A stretch of 64,000 nt of DNA from Zychaea mexicana (taxonomy: Eukaryota; Mucoromycota; Mucoromycetes; Mucorales; Lichtheimiaceae), in assembly GCF_025766255.1 (NCBI RefSeq), contig NW_026516728.1, positions 124,001 to 188,000 of the forward strand, given 5' to 3'. The notes under the pieces are model-generated. The model did no database searches, was not told the DNA's origin, and saw only the letters and a list, made by a program, of their open reading frames with translations. This document shows positions 13,461 through 26,033 of the stretch, one piece after another. Both the position numbers and the translations under genes were made by a program. Numbering within the stretch: position 1 is the stretch's first letter; every line of letters starts with the position of its first letter.

Positions 13461-14801
13461 ATGGCATCAGCAGCATCAGCAGTAGTAACACTAGACCCCG
13501 TATACGATGATTATATCAAGCAAGCAAAAAGCACTCCATTCCCTAGTATCAGTAATGGAGAGATTACTATCCAAGAGCTGCGAGCCACTATCGAGCAAGG
13601 CTACGTATCGCAGCAACTTCCGGTTATCATCGAAGAGGACAGGACTGTAGCTTACAAAGACACCGAGCTTCGCTTGACCTTATTTCGGCCCTTGGGAACT
13701 GAGAACGAGGTTCTTCCATGCGGCATCTTTTAGTGAGTAAAAAAGGATTTTATAACTTGTCCGCAGTTTGCATAATCCGCAGCAAAAAGTAAATTATAGC
13801 AAGCTTAAATTTGTTACTTATTTTACTACAAATTTCAGCCATGGTGGTGGATGGGTTTTTTGCTCCAAACGTACTCACGGTAAACCAGTACGCGACGTTA
13901 GTATAAAGCAATCAAGAACCAAGGAAGGAAAAGGTCGCATAATGGGAAATGGTCACTGACTATATGAATCATTGCTTCTAATTCAGATCTGCATAAACAA
14001 TCACGTTGCGATTGTGTTTGTCAACTACTCACTTGCACCTGAAGTCAAATTTCCCGTAATCAATGAAGAGTGTTTCTTGGCATTGCAATGGGTGCTTGAA
14101 AATGGCAAGAGTATCAATGTGGATACTAGCAAGCTTGCTGTTATTGGTGATAGTGCTGGGGGACATCTAGCGACTACTACTGCGTGTATGTAAACCATCA
14201 AATCAGGTAGAGATATAAAGAAGGACACTGATAATACATTGGTTCTTCTTTTCTGTATAGTGATGGCTAAGGAGCACGGCCTCGACAGAGCTATCAAGGC
14301 ACAAATTATAATTTACCCAGTAACCGCACCCACTCGAGAACATTATGAATCCAACAAGCTATATGGAACTGGCTCGGATTTCGTCACTGTCAAAAAGGAC
14401 GATGCTGCCTTTTTTGATGAGATTTATATCCCCAATCATGCTAAAAGTAACAAGTTGGCATTTCCATTATTGGCCACGGTTGACGAGCTTCAAAATTTGC
14501 CGCCTGCATTGTTGGTAACTGCAGAAGCCGATGCTCATCGAGACGAAGGGGAAGAATATGCCCACAAATTATTGGAAGCTGGAGTTATTACCTGCGCTGT
14601 GCGTATCCTCGGTGCAAGTAAGTTGTCGCGTAAGAAAGCTACATTTTCATTATGCTCCAGAGTTAACAATAAGGCAAAATTTAATTTTATACAGTCCATG
14701 GATTCTTTAGCTTTCCGCTTAAAAAGACACCTGCCTATAGACAGACGCAAGCTCTTATTACCCAGCAGCTTAATGAGGCTTTTGGCGAAAAAGAACTATA
14801 A
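13461..14801 (+). CDS. HSL-family alpha/beta hydrolase (carboxylesterase/lipase-like)
   Basis: Exons 13461-13732, 13839-13896, 13987-14185, 14261-14617 and 14695-14801 encode 330 aa. The oxyanion loop YHGGGWVF spans the first intron. VNYSLAPEVKFP and the nucleophile elbow GDSAGG follow. The acid lies in LLVTAEADAHRDEGEEYAHKL and the catalytic His in GAIHGFFSF. These are the diagnostic HSL-type (arylacetamide deacetylase-like) motifs, so an ester hydrolase is well supported. There is no signal peptide (MASAASAVVTLDPVYDDY), so it is probably cytosolic. The true substrate cannot be read from sequence. The C-terminal exon was placed by the in-frame HGFF motif; reading through the donor at 14618 would lose the catalytic His. 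Confidence 0.88.
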
Positions 14802-17800
14802 CAATCGGGCTCTCCTTATTCCTGCCACCATTGCTTAAGTGTATGTTTATAAATAAAACCTTACATATATCGCTTATAGCCTGTAGTAGCATATAGTGTA
14901 CAACAGACTTACAGTAATGCGATCATCATTCCTGCCACAAGGGAGTATCATTACGCAATCATGGATAACTGCATAACACAGCTACTACAGTACTGTCTAC
15001 CAAGTATATATACAGCAAAACTTCAAATTGACTAAACAATATCGCGTTCTTCTTCTACTTTACCGTTGCATTCACCTGTCAAGCTTATATATGCTAAAAT
15101 TTATCATTTTTAGATGGTAGCGATATGGTAGCTTAATCAAAAAGCAAAACAACAACAAGAATATAATACCAATGCAGTAGTGGAATCACATACTCATCAG
15201 GTGCAAGTTCATTTGGAAGAAGAAGTTATAGAAGAAAGCCAGCAAGATGGCTTGTTGAGTTGAAGGCGTCCATTTGCGCCCTTCAAACTTCAATAGTTCC
15301 ATTAGCAGGTACATATCTATGCATAAATCAAAGTATACAAGCGAGATCTATAATATGTATCTCATTATCATTAACCTTAGCACTGTCGATTCATTCTTTC
15401 CCTTTCTGTTTATATATTGCATCGTCAAAAAACATTACAGTGGTGAGTAATAGTTCCGTATTACTGTTGCATCTGTGAACATCAACTATTTTTGTACCAC
15501 ATTAACACAAGAACTATTCATTAACAATAAACTACATCTATAATACAGGCGTCATCATCGATATACTCAAAAGACACAAAATTCGAGCAGATCAAAGAGT
15601 TTACAACGCGGCTAATATTCGCAAGAACTATTTGCGCGGTTATTGCACTAGCTTTATCGCCTTCTTGTCGCCTCTTGGAAGTGACGTTTGGTCCAAGAAT
15701 CATGCCTTGAAAGCAGGCGCAATTTTCTGCATCGGAATGGTCAGCGCAAGTTTATAAGCTACGTGCAGGAAAATAGAAAGAGAGAGACGAGCAGCTGAAT
15801 ACAGATTTTCCAATTTGAAGATCTGGCAGTTATACATGTCTGTTGGCGTATGCTCTGGTGTTGCCTCGTAAAAAATATTCCCTTCTCACAAGGAGGGTCG
15901 CACCATATCCGCGGTAACAAGCAATTTAGGCGAACACAGAAAGTGAAAACGCGTGTCAAAGTGTGATAAAGCGCGTTGTGATCGTGTCACTGTCGTCTGT
16001 CATTGTTCCCCGCTTTGTTTAGCACGGAGCTGTGGGTGGGCAAAAAAATAAGGAACTTGTCAAGCACACGAAAAAAAGGCAAAGCAAAAAAAATAAATAA
16101 AGCGGCAAAACGTTTATGAGAAGAGTGCGAAAAGAAAAAGATTGTTTTATTTTGCTTATCATTTTCTTATTTGTGTGAAATAATGTGTGTAATAAATAAT
16201 AGTAATAATAATCTGTTCGTTCCTCACCCTCCACTGACCCGCACTGGTACATTGCAGTCATCTCTTCATGGCGGACCACTGAGCCCATCCAATCATCAGA
16301 AAACTCTGAACAATCGCCAGCACTGGCACGGAACTGATCATAGCACGGACAGTGACCCCCGCGCATACAGCCCAACGCCTTTCCAAAACGAACTAAAGTG
16401 AAGAAAAAAAAAAGAAGTAAAAGAAAAGCGAAACTGCTCGCTTTATATAGACGTTTTTTGACTGTCACGCTCGGGACTTCAAAAAGTTCCACCAAGTTCC
16501 ATGGATTTTCATTGGCTTTTGCTTAATAGTATGCCTTTCAGCATATGGCTCAAAGGGACTATCACGAAAGGAAAAGAAAGGGGGTGTGCTTGGTGGTCAT
16601 CTAAACAAGTGTGCTGCGGCGGTATGTAGTGGTACGTGTCTTTCACCATGCGGAGCTGTACCCTCCGATGATATCGGCGCTTGTTTGTGAATGGGGCCGT
16701 GCACGGCACCGTGTCAAGCGAAAACAAAGACACGAATGCGAATGAGCAAGTACATTCACGGAAGAAATGCTTTTCTGTGAGCAGTAAATGCCAGAATTAG
16801 GCGTGACTGACAAGGTAGACAATTCACCATCAGTGAGTATTGAGAACACCATCCACCCAGCAGCCAGTTTACAATCCTTCACCCAACAAGGCAAACAGCA
16901 CAGTACTTTAATATTATCTTTTGACTGTGTGTGTGGTACGTAATGTTATGTGTGTGCGGAAAAAGATACCCCCATCGCTGCAGTATATAATAAAGACCCG
17001 TTCTCTTCTATGTTCAACCGTGCTCGTCAACTGTTGCTTTACCATTGTCGCTATCCGCCAACAGTTCTCTCCGTCCATCCTCCATCCCAGTTTATGCTAT
17101 TGCTAAAGTTCTATCCTCCATCCCAAGTATGTGCTGCTGCAGATACGTTGGCCCGCTCATTAATAAGTATACGCTGCCGCTAGTGAAATCGACTCATCCT
17201 TCAGTGTTTTACATTGCTGCTGACATAGTAGATCGGTTCGTTTGTTTTAGTGCGGTTCTACGTTCTTATAAAGCAGCGTTCAAGATCCATTGGGACGATC
17301 AGAAGAATAACACTACAAACGATGACTTCCTACAGCTTTTGACACTTTTGCGCGTAATTCGTTGCTCCATTGATCACCTTGTTCACTCGCCATCCCTTTG
17401 TGCATTTGAAGTGCGAAGTCAATTGGCCAAATCGTTGCGTCACAATGCGCATAGTTTCCGTTTCAGGGGGAAAGCTGTTGGAACGTTCAAGGTTTGACAC
17501 ACGCGTAACTTCGTCACTATCCAAAAGAGAAAGATCTGTGTTGTGCTCTTCCTGAATTCCTTATTCCTAGACTACCTTTGCTTCCTTGATGATTTACGTC
17601 CGTTTTATGCTTGTCAATAATGTGGGTTTGTGCGTACGTGATCGGAGCCTTCGTTATGTGATAAAAAAAAAGGAAAGAGAGACGCAGCGAATTTACCCCT
17701 GCTGTTGCCTGTTTTCACAGCAAAATTCAGATTGTGTCTCTGATCGTCTCTTTGCACACTTCTTGCCGTTGCCGAATTAATGATGTTATAATAAACCCCG

Positions 17801-20290
17801 AGAGAAAAGTCCTGCTCTTTTGCGGTTGCTTTTTCTGTACGTTAAGAGCACCGTTTACTGTGCATTACGTCCCACTTAGCTTAATATATAGTCCCTTTTG
17901 GTATATATTACGATCCGCTTAATTTTTACTATGTCTTGTCTTTAGATGCCACAGAAAGGTGTGCTGGGGACGAGCACCTTCTTCACTACAAGACTTCTCC
18001 CAGCAGTAATTCCATTCACGACTGGTGCATTGACTGGTGGCAAGGTGACATATCAATTAAAGTTGGCAGGGATAGTAATATGTGTTTGCTCTTGGACTAC
18101 ATGCGTCTTTATGTAGGGCTTGCCGTAAAATGGACGCTCCAAGGCTACGTTTTTGGTTTGAGGCACTGAATTCGGTCAGTGTACGGAAATGTTCTCCAAG
18201 GACATGTCACCCTTTACCAATAGGTCAAGAAGGACTTAGTCTCTGGATCGCTTTCAAAGGCATTGCATACCGTGGGCGACGACTGATAATGAGCGCCGAA
18301 ATGACTATCAGTCCCTCCAATAGGGATGGTCGCTTAACAGAAATACTCATAATTCCTAGATTTCAATGGAAATTTCCCCAACAGTGGATTATGATGTTTG
18401 GAGAATTGTTTGGTCATATAAATGTGTGGACGGTAGCATATCATCAAATACATAATCAAAGGAACAAGATGGGCGGTGTAAATTAGGAAATCACAACGTT
18501 ATCTGCCGACGTCGGTCAACATCCACACTTGCGTTGAATCGATCTCAAATATAATGAGGATAATCATCAAATATCTTCAACAACCATTGGAAAAGAAGCG
18601 TCGTATATTTGGCAAGAGAACCATGGCAACTATCTTCTACATTTTTAAATGCGGTGCTTCCCGTTTTTGCACCATCATCTCATCAATCAAAAAGGCCTCA
18701 CAATGTTTTTGGGTATAAGTTCTATTTCACCCTGTACGTCGTTGGACACGCTGATGATTACGCCTTGCGTTATCAATCGACGCTCAAGCGAGGCGTGCCC
18801 TTTCCCCATTATGTTATCGAACAATAGATGAAACACCTTTCAGCCGAATAAATTGCCCAATAGGTTGTCTGCAAGAGAGACATTACCGTAACTATGTACA
18901 ATACGTTCATGTGCAATTCAGTAAAATTTGTATTTAACATTCAATATAAACCTATACAAACGACCAATCTGGACGCATAACCAAAACAAGGAGACCCTCG
19001 ATATGTGTAAAAGCAATGATGTATGGCGTGGAGGTGGACAACGATGCCCTTGTGCAACAACGCCTGGGCGAAAAGGACAAAGAGATAGCAAGGGTGAGTG
19101 TTTTTCAGCAATGATTCTGGTAAAACAAAAGTTGCTTTCTCCCATTGCTTAACACACAAAAGATGTAAAATGTATGCACTGCTCCGAGATACAAGAGTCT
19201 TTCTGTCAAGTGATATATAAGGGATCGAAACAAGAGATGAAATATAGTCTGATATAAACGTATTGTAATGCAGCAAAACTACTTTGACGCTGTAGTTGTA
19301 CTGCATAAATAGCGTTCTGTTACGTACTATCATAGGAGATGGAAATTGATAAGGTGGTTTCAGTATGCCGTATTTCCGGTTGTTATGAACGTCAGTATAA
19401 ACTTCACCTAAAATCGACTACAACAATGACACGTTGCAGCAGCAAGTGGCACGCCATCTTGCTGCATGTTGTTCCTAAGTGCGCATACACCAACAAGGTG
19501 ATCATGAGTACGCCTAATCTCTTGGTGTTTAATGGTACGTAGTAGATTTGACATTGATAGCTAGACAGAGTTTTGGGCATGAATGCATGCACCACAGTTA
19601 GAATCATAATAGAGTTTAGTATTCCTATTGGAACGCTCCTTGTTTTCTCGGAAAGCGCGGATAGAATCAGAAGGCTGTGCTGTTTTCTTGATCTTGTACA
19701 ACGCAGAATATTTTTCAAACTTATCTTGGTGAAATCAAAAGTCAACCAATTAATATGCTCCGTGCTCAATTTGCGATCCATATAAGCGACATTTATGTAT
19801 GATTGTGGATATAAACGTTAATTTATCCCATGTTGACAGGTGCTTCCTGTCATACCCGCGGAAAACAAGCCAACAGAGGAATTTAAGATACGTTACTAAG
19901 GCGATTTTGTTACTACGGCGACGACGCAGCGAGTATCAAAATGAGCAGTGACCTATAAAGAGACTATAAGCCTCGTAAAAAAAGGAGTACAAAGCTTTAT
20001 CTCCAGTGTTCTTCTGGCGGCAACAATAAGGTGTTTGTGCATTTGAACGAATTGGCCCAAAATGTCCAAAATGACCAGATTGAGGATGCACTTGTCCTTC
20101 GGAAAAAAGTAGTTCCTGAGAAGCACACAGCCAAGAATGTGGGTATCTTTGAGAAGCACCACATGATTGCATGTAGGACTGGTACTTTTTATCCTCTCTC
20201 TCTCTCTCTCTCTCTCTTTTTTTGAAGTGACCCCTTTTCTCTCTCTCTCTCTCTTTCTCCCCACTACTTTACTTTCTACCTACAAACGAT
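14802..20290. other. Long gene-poor stretch with unrecognised open pieces
   Basis: About 5.5 kb with no gene I can name. Some short stretches look coding-like: around 15140-15256 (plus, acidic, Gln/Glu-rich), 15559-15768 (plus; one frame includes a hydrophobic stretch GYCTSFIAFLSPLG), 17045-17497 (plus, 150 codons open, no motif) and 18082-18486 (plus). They do not join into one convincing gene. They may be relics of lost genes or old elements. A (CT)n run lies at about 20196-20262, just before the next gene. Confidence 0.45.
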
Positions 20291-22338
20291 ATGGGGACAG
20301 ACAATACATCAGCTGGTGCTTCGTTGACACCACAGCAGCCATCACTCAAACCATCAAGCGCAGACCCTGCTAACGATGTCTCCGCCAAAGCCATGGATCG
20401 AATCATAAGCAAGGACTTACAAACTGATCATTATGCTGACGATGATGATGATGATGATAATGACAACGGCAAGCATGTCACTATAGGATCAAAAAAGAAG
20501 AAAACCGCCTCGTACTTTAACGTCATCTTTAGCGGCTTTGCATTATTGTCAGATGGATATCAAAGCGGTGTGATTAGTTTCATCAACTTGCTCATGACGG
20601 AGATATACGGCACAGAGATCTTTAATGACACAATGTCGTCTCGCTTGTCGTATGCTTTGTTTGTCGGTGCCATCGTGGGACAATTGGGCTTCGGTCTCAT
20701 CATCGATCGAGTGGGCCGAAAAATCGGTTTGATCCTGACAACTGTCTTGGTGATTCTCGGTGCTGCCATGTCTGCCGCATCCAGCGGTGTAACCCCAACC
20801 GGTCTTCTGTGGATGATGGTTGTCTCTCGCGGCGTGTTGGGCGTAGGCGTCGGAGGAGAATATCCTTGCTCGTCGGTAATGCAGTTTCCATGATATCTTT
20901 CGGTGTTTTTGATTTGCATTTAGCTGACTATCCAGATTTCTTTGATTTTCTACTCTAGGTTTCAGCGGGCGAGTCAGCTGACGATGTTGCCCCTGGAAAA
21001 CGAGGAGCTTTATTCGTCCTTGTAAGCTCTCTTCTTCTTATTTTTTTGTACCGACCAAAGTAGTGGCTTCTATGCGCGCATGATGCTAAGATTACACACA
21101 CGAGACTTGTAGGTCACGAACTTTGTGATCGATGTCGGCTATGTAGTTTCCGCCATCGTTGTTGTGATTTTGCTTGCTATCTTCAAGGACAACCTTGAGC
21201 CCGTCTGGAGACTAGCCCTCGGCCTTGGTATCGTGCCACCCTTGTCTGTATTGTACTGTAAGCATAGCCTTATTCAAATGAACGACTGTTTTAACCATCC
21301 TACCATAGAGACTAATGTACCTGTTATTTCGATAAATATGTATAGTCCGGCTGCGAATGGCAGACTCGAAACGATATCAGCAAGGAGCATTACAGAAAAA
21401 AGTACCCTACTGGCTCATTATGAAAAAGTACTGGAGACGTATGCTCCTGACATCTGGTTTATGGTTTGCGTATGACGTAGTATCGTTCCCCAACGGCGTT
21501 TTCTCGACCATCATCATTAATACGGCTGCACCCAATGGCACTTTGATCGAGACCACTGCATGGAACATTCTGCTGTACGCATTCTACCTCCCTGGTGCAA
21601 TTGGTGGTGCGCTAGTGGTTGACAAGATTGGACGGAGAAAAACATTGGCTTTAGGTCTTTTTGCGCAGGCCATTGTTGGCTTTATCTTGGGTGGAACCTA
21701 TGGGCCCCTTTCCGCCAACTGTTTCCCTATGTTTGTGGTAAGTATCATAGTCATAGGGCTATACGATGATGGTTGAATCGGGTTAAAGTAAAGTATGCGT
21801 TCTTGACCTGATTTCATCAATTCTATTTAGATCATGTACGGTATTTTCCTTGCCTTCGGTGAGTTTGGACCGGGCGATTGTATGGGATTAAATGCCATGG
21901 AACTGTTTCCTACGGCAGTACGAGGAACTGGATACGGTATTGCTGCTGGTAAGTTTACTGTATTTGTTTGAAAACGGTAATTTGGGTCAGAGCAACATAC
22001 TCAGTAAGTATACTATTGCTACAACAACAACAACAGCAATGGGAAAAGTCGGTGCAACAGTAGGCACTTTAGCCTTCAAGCCTATGCAAGAAGCTATGGG
22101 TATCCGTGGTCCTTTCCTTATTGGCTCTGCCATCTGCTTTGTTGCTAGTGTAGCTGCATTCTTTTTATTACCTGAAGTTGGACCTGATTTCTTAGCTGAG
22201 CAGGATATTGACTTTAAAGCTTATTTGGCCGATAAAGGATATGATACAACACAATTGGGTCTGAACAAGCCCAAATCATACTCAAGTACGGCTATTGCCA
22301 CCACTGGTATTAACAATCAGCAAAGTGGAAACGAGTGA
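20291..22338 (+). CDS. MFS H+ symporter, GIT1/PHO84 group (glycerophosphoinositol or phosphate uptake)
   Basis: 534 aa from exons 20291-20875, 20959-21021, 21113-21257, 21346-21737, 21831-21948 and 22037-22338. A disordered acidic N-terminus (poly-Asp near residue 55) precedes twelve expected TM segments. TM1 starts [20 protein letters not shown]. The MFS loop-2 signature is [12 protein letters not shown], repeated in the second half as [27 protein letters not shown] and [10 protein letters not shown] are typical of the phosphate:H+ symporter family, and the wording is closest to yeast Git1. It should sit in the plasma membrane. Substrate choice between glycerophosphodiesters and phosphate is inference. 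The (CT)n-rich leader just upstream is typical of fungal promoters. Confidence 0.85.
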
Positions 22339-22917
22339 GAGATATGCGTGTTTTCTCCCACACTCGTCTACCTTATTTATGTTAACAAGTCCTTCGTATA
22401 TATTCCCTCTCGTATAGATATATAATTATACGCATTTTGTAATTTTTTTTCTTGTAACTTTAACACGTACTATTATTTCATTAAATTAATTGCCCAATGC
22501 GCTTGCTCCCGCCGCGGCTTCTTTGCTGCGCTTTCTCTCCACCTTCATGAAACGGCCGAACGTAAGCATCGCAATGAAATTTAAGTGGCTATTATTCTAA
22601 TTTTTTAAATGCTCGAAACAATTGACTAATTGGAATGACAGAGCAACGTTGACAGCAGAGACAATTCCAAACGTCATGTGACAGACCAATTTGATCGATC
22701 ATTCGAAGTAAGAGCAAACATTTAAAAGACGAGTTCCTTTTGTGTATATGGCGATCGACGCTGAAGCGACGCGTAAAATAATTAGACAGTATCAACCATT
22801 GAATCGCTGAGCGATCCAGAAGACCCTACCTACAACCCTAACGAACGATTCACAGCAGCAGTTATTGACAATAACGATGAGAACGATAATTTTTTTGCTC
22901 AAGACGATACGCTTGTC
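22339..22917. other. Intergenic, possible 5' exon of the next gene
   Basis: The frame of the next gene is open upstream from about 22786 to its chosen Met at 22918, so a further 5' exon or an earlier start is possible. An ATG at 22748 is followed by a stop after about 18 codons in its own frame. Confidence 0.4.
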
Positions 22918-24187
22918 ATGAGTTTCGATGGGATCCATTCCAACATTGTATCCGAAGATGACACTGAGAATCCACCTACAAGCGATCCTATAGCAGGGTT
23001 TACAGATGATGATGCACCTATTGGCGTACACGGTGACGAACAAGAACATGATCATATCGGCGGCAGCAGCGAAAATTATCCGCAGAATATTCTAGATGGA
23101 CTGGATGACTGGCGGCCAACACCTGGATTTCGATCGTCAACACAACAGTCGTCCTCATCGACTTTAGACGACGACGAAATTCTAAGCAGCTTTGTCACCG
23201 ATGACGATGGTTTGGACTCTTCTCAACAACAACAACAACAACAACAGCCTTGGCAGCCTCAGCGAAGACCTTCAATCATGAATCGAGCATCAATGCAAGA
23301 AAGAACGCCAGCAAGAATCGAATGCGCACCGATTCCTGATTTTAGGCTCCAATCTGCATCGTTGCCAAAAGTCTATCCGAAAATACCTGTAACAGCCAAT
23401 AAAAACAGTAACAATAATATCCACCACCGTCATCATCACCATCGCCACCATCATCAAGATCAAGAATATACACCAAAGAACAAGCCGCTCGATTTTAAAA
23501 CGTAGGATTTACTATCATTGTGTCGGTTGAGATTACGTTTAACTCACCGGAGTGCGTGTATTTGTATGGTTGTATATAGTGATGGACCAGCTGCAGACAT
23601 TTTAAGACAGATATCACGAGCAGCTGAGGATCATGCAGCATGGGAGAGCAAAGTCCGAGCTGAGAGTAAGTCGGGAAAAGGGGAAAAAGGGAATGATGCG
23701 ACCCAGCAATCGGTTATTCGGTAAAATGTTCTAACAAAAACACACAAAACAATTTTTTGACGCAGTGGCCAAGCTAGGATCTTTACCACAAGTCTGCTCA
23801 TTATTCGATAATGCAACGTTATTTCGTGTCCTTGATAGCTGGGTTGAACGTGGATTAATATTTGGTCGATGTGTTCAGGTTCGACCTAGCGAATTGGCGC
23901 ATATAATGCAACAAGCTTCTGGCGGGAACTCTGACGACGACGATGATGATATGATTGAGGACTTGGTCTCCCAGCCAGCGACATTGCCACCCTATACGCC
24001 AATTGACGGAGAGCAAGAATATACGTTTTTGTTTTCCTTTGCTCATATGCCTCAAATAACGTCTAGTGTCAAAACCAAATTCCTGCAAGAAGAGTGTGCT
24101 GCAGTTTGGACACCATGGACGGTTGTATCGGATACCCAGCGGGAAGTCTATGTAGCTACCCGGTTCTTGACATATTCAATGTATTAG
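22918..24187 (+). CDS. Acidic, low-complexity protein of unknown function
   Basis: I do not recognise this protein. Exons 22918-23501, 23580-23665 and 23766-24187 give 363 aa. Residues 1-195 are acidic and disordered, with a Gln run and a His-rich patch (HHRHHHHRHHHQ). The C-terminal ~165 residues look folded: PAADILRQISRAAEDHAAWE, then LPQVCSLFDNATLFRVLDSW, an Asp run, and QEYTFLFSFAHMPQITSS near the end. The two splices keep the frame and remove stops. The true N-terminus is unsure because the frame stays open upstream for about 130 bases. It lies between a transporter and a co-chaperone gene on the same strand, which gives no functional clue. Confidence 0.6.
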
Positions 24188-24407
24188 CTGACATGTCTTG
24201 GATTCACAGATTAAAAAAAAAAGAAAGTAAATAAACAACGGTGAAAGGGATGGATGATGTGATGATGTGTGTGGGTGGTTAAATGCCAAGCCGGGCGAGT
24301 GAAACCATACACAAAAAGTCACTTTCCATTTTTGAAAGCGTTCTTTTTTTTTTTTTTTGCTCTCTTCTTCTCTTCCTTTTCTTCTATTTCGTCACACATA
24401 CAAAGCC

Positions 24408-26033
24408 ATGCCGCAATTTGGAACGGATGAAAATCCTATTGATACCTCGTACTATGATCTTCTCGGAGTGCCCGTCAATGCCACGAGTCTTCAAGTGAAG
24501 AAGGCATTCCGGTAAGTTGTTTCGAATGAAACAAGGAAAATAGGAACAAGAAAAAGAAAGGAATGCAAAAGCTTAAATAACCATATGATTGTTTTTACTA
24601 TTATAGAAAGTTGGCCATCGTAAGGATCGAGTGCAATTCCTCCGAGAATCGAAGTAATTTACTGACTGTTTCGTGTATTATAGGTATACCATCCAGATAA
24701 AAACAAGTCCGAGGAAGCAGAAGAAAAGGTACGTTTTTTTTGCAGCCAACATATTAAAGAACTGTCTGAGAAAATAAGCGACTGCGCACTGACACAAAGA
24801 CCTAAACTTACATGTGCATATATTTGGAATTATAGTTCAAAGAAATTTCAGAAGCATACCAAGTGTTGATGGACCCCCAGTTACGGGCCCATTACAACAA
24901 GTATGGTAAAGACAAGGATTTGGCTCCCGAAGGTGGTTTTGTGGATCCTCGTGAACACTTTCAGCAGATGTTTGGCGGCGATGCTTTCCGAAGTAAATAT
25001 AACCCCGTTATTTGTTAGTTACAAAACGAGCAAAGGCAATTATTAATCTGAGACCATGCTACTAGGTATCATTGGCGATTTGAGTATTGGTGAAATGTTT
25101 AGCGAGGCTATGGATTCAGACCAGCAGAAGACAAACGGCGAGAATGGTGAAGCAGCTGCTAGTGGAACCGAAGATGAAAAGGCCAAGCAGCCGCACATGT
25201 CAAAAGAACAAATGGAAAAGATGCAAAAGGTGCAGCAGGAACGGGTTAAGAAATTGGCCGAGACATTGTTGCACAAGCTCGACTTGTACGTCAAGGGCGA
25301 ACGAGATACCGAGTCGGTCATGGCCTTTGAAGAACAGATCAAGATTGAGGCCGAAAAGTTAAAAAGCGAAAGCTACGGTTTGGAACTGTTGCATGCGGTT
25401 GGTGGTGTTTACTCGAGCAAAGCAAAACACTTTTTGGGGTTGAAGGGTGGTGAGATGCCAAGCATATTCCACAATGTCAAGCAGAAGCGTCACATCATGA
25501 AAGAGCTGTGGTCAACAGTCAAGAGTGCCATGGACATGCAGGCTGTTGCTGAAATGGTGGCCAAGGCAGAGGAACAAGGAATGGAACAGGCAGACCGATT
25601 AAAGCTGGAAGAGGAGGCCACAAACAGAGTAATTATTCACTTATATGACTTTGGACTGATGAGTGTGAGATGGCGGAAAGTATAGGAGCCGAGAAGATGT
25701 TTACCGATTTTACTGACGATATGTGGTAACTGTCTGTGGTTTAGGCATACAAGGCTTTATGGCAGACGTCAAAATTCGAAGTGGAAGCTACTGTGCGGCA
25801 AGTTTGTGACACAATTCTGCAAGATAAGGTAGCGTTTATTGGGAAGCGACCCTGGCTGAGATTATGGAAGGATCATCAAAAGCATTCTAACGCAGCTTTA
25901 ATCCTTGTAGACGGTGGAGAAGCAAACTCGATACAAGCGAGCTGAGGCTCTGCGCATCATCGGCTATATCTACAAGCACGTTGAAGAAAACAAGCCTGTC
26001 TCTGAATTGGTTGTCAAGATCAAGGGAAAATAG
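24408..26033 (+). CDS. J-domain co-chaperone with DnaJ-X domain (Caj1/Djp1-like)
   Basis: 362 aa from seven exons: 24408-24511, 24607-24619, 24684-24728, 24836-24992, 25066-25628, 25745-25828 and 25911-26033. The J domain (residues ~13-75) starts TSYYDLLGVPVNA and has the Hsp70-stimulating HPD within VYHPDKNKSEEAEEKFKEI. A Gly/Phe-poor linker leads to FVDPREHFQQMFGGDAF and the DnaJ-X region (SIIGDLSIGEMFSEA to the end). There is no zinc-finger domain, as in yeast Caj1 and Djp1. It should activate a cytosolic Hsp70; peroxisomal import (Djp1) or other roles cannot be told apart. Exon 2 is a 13-base microexon encoding KLAI, required to restore the J-domain frame. Confidence 0.88.

Noticed and set aside
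15559..15768. Open plus-strand piece with two overlapping plausible frames
   Set aside because: Two frames are equally open and neither matches a known family or joins to other exons, so no gene was called.
16019..16495. 158-codon minus frame with Phe/Leu-rich stretches
   Set aside because: Composition follows from AT-rich and A-run DNA on the other strand; no splice partners, no motif, poor start context.
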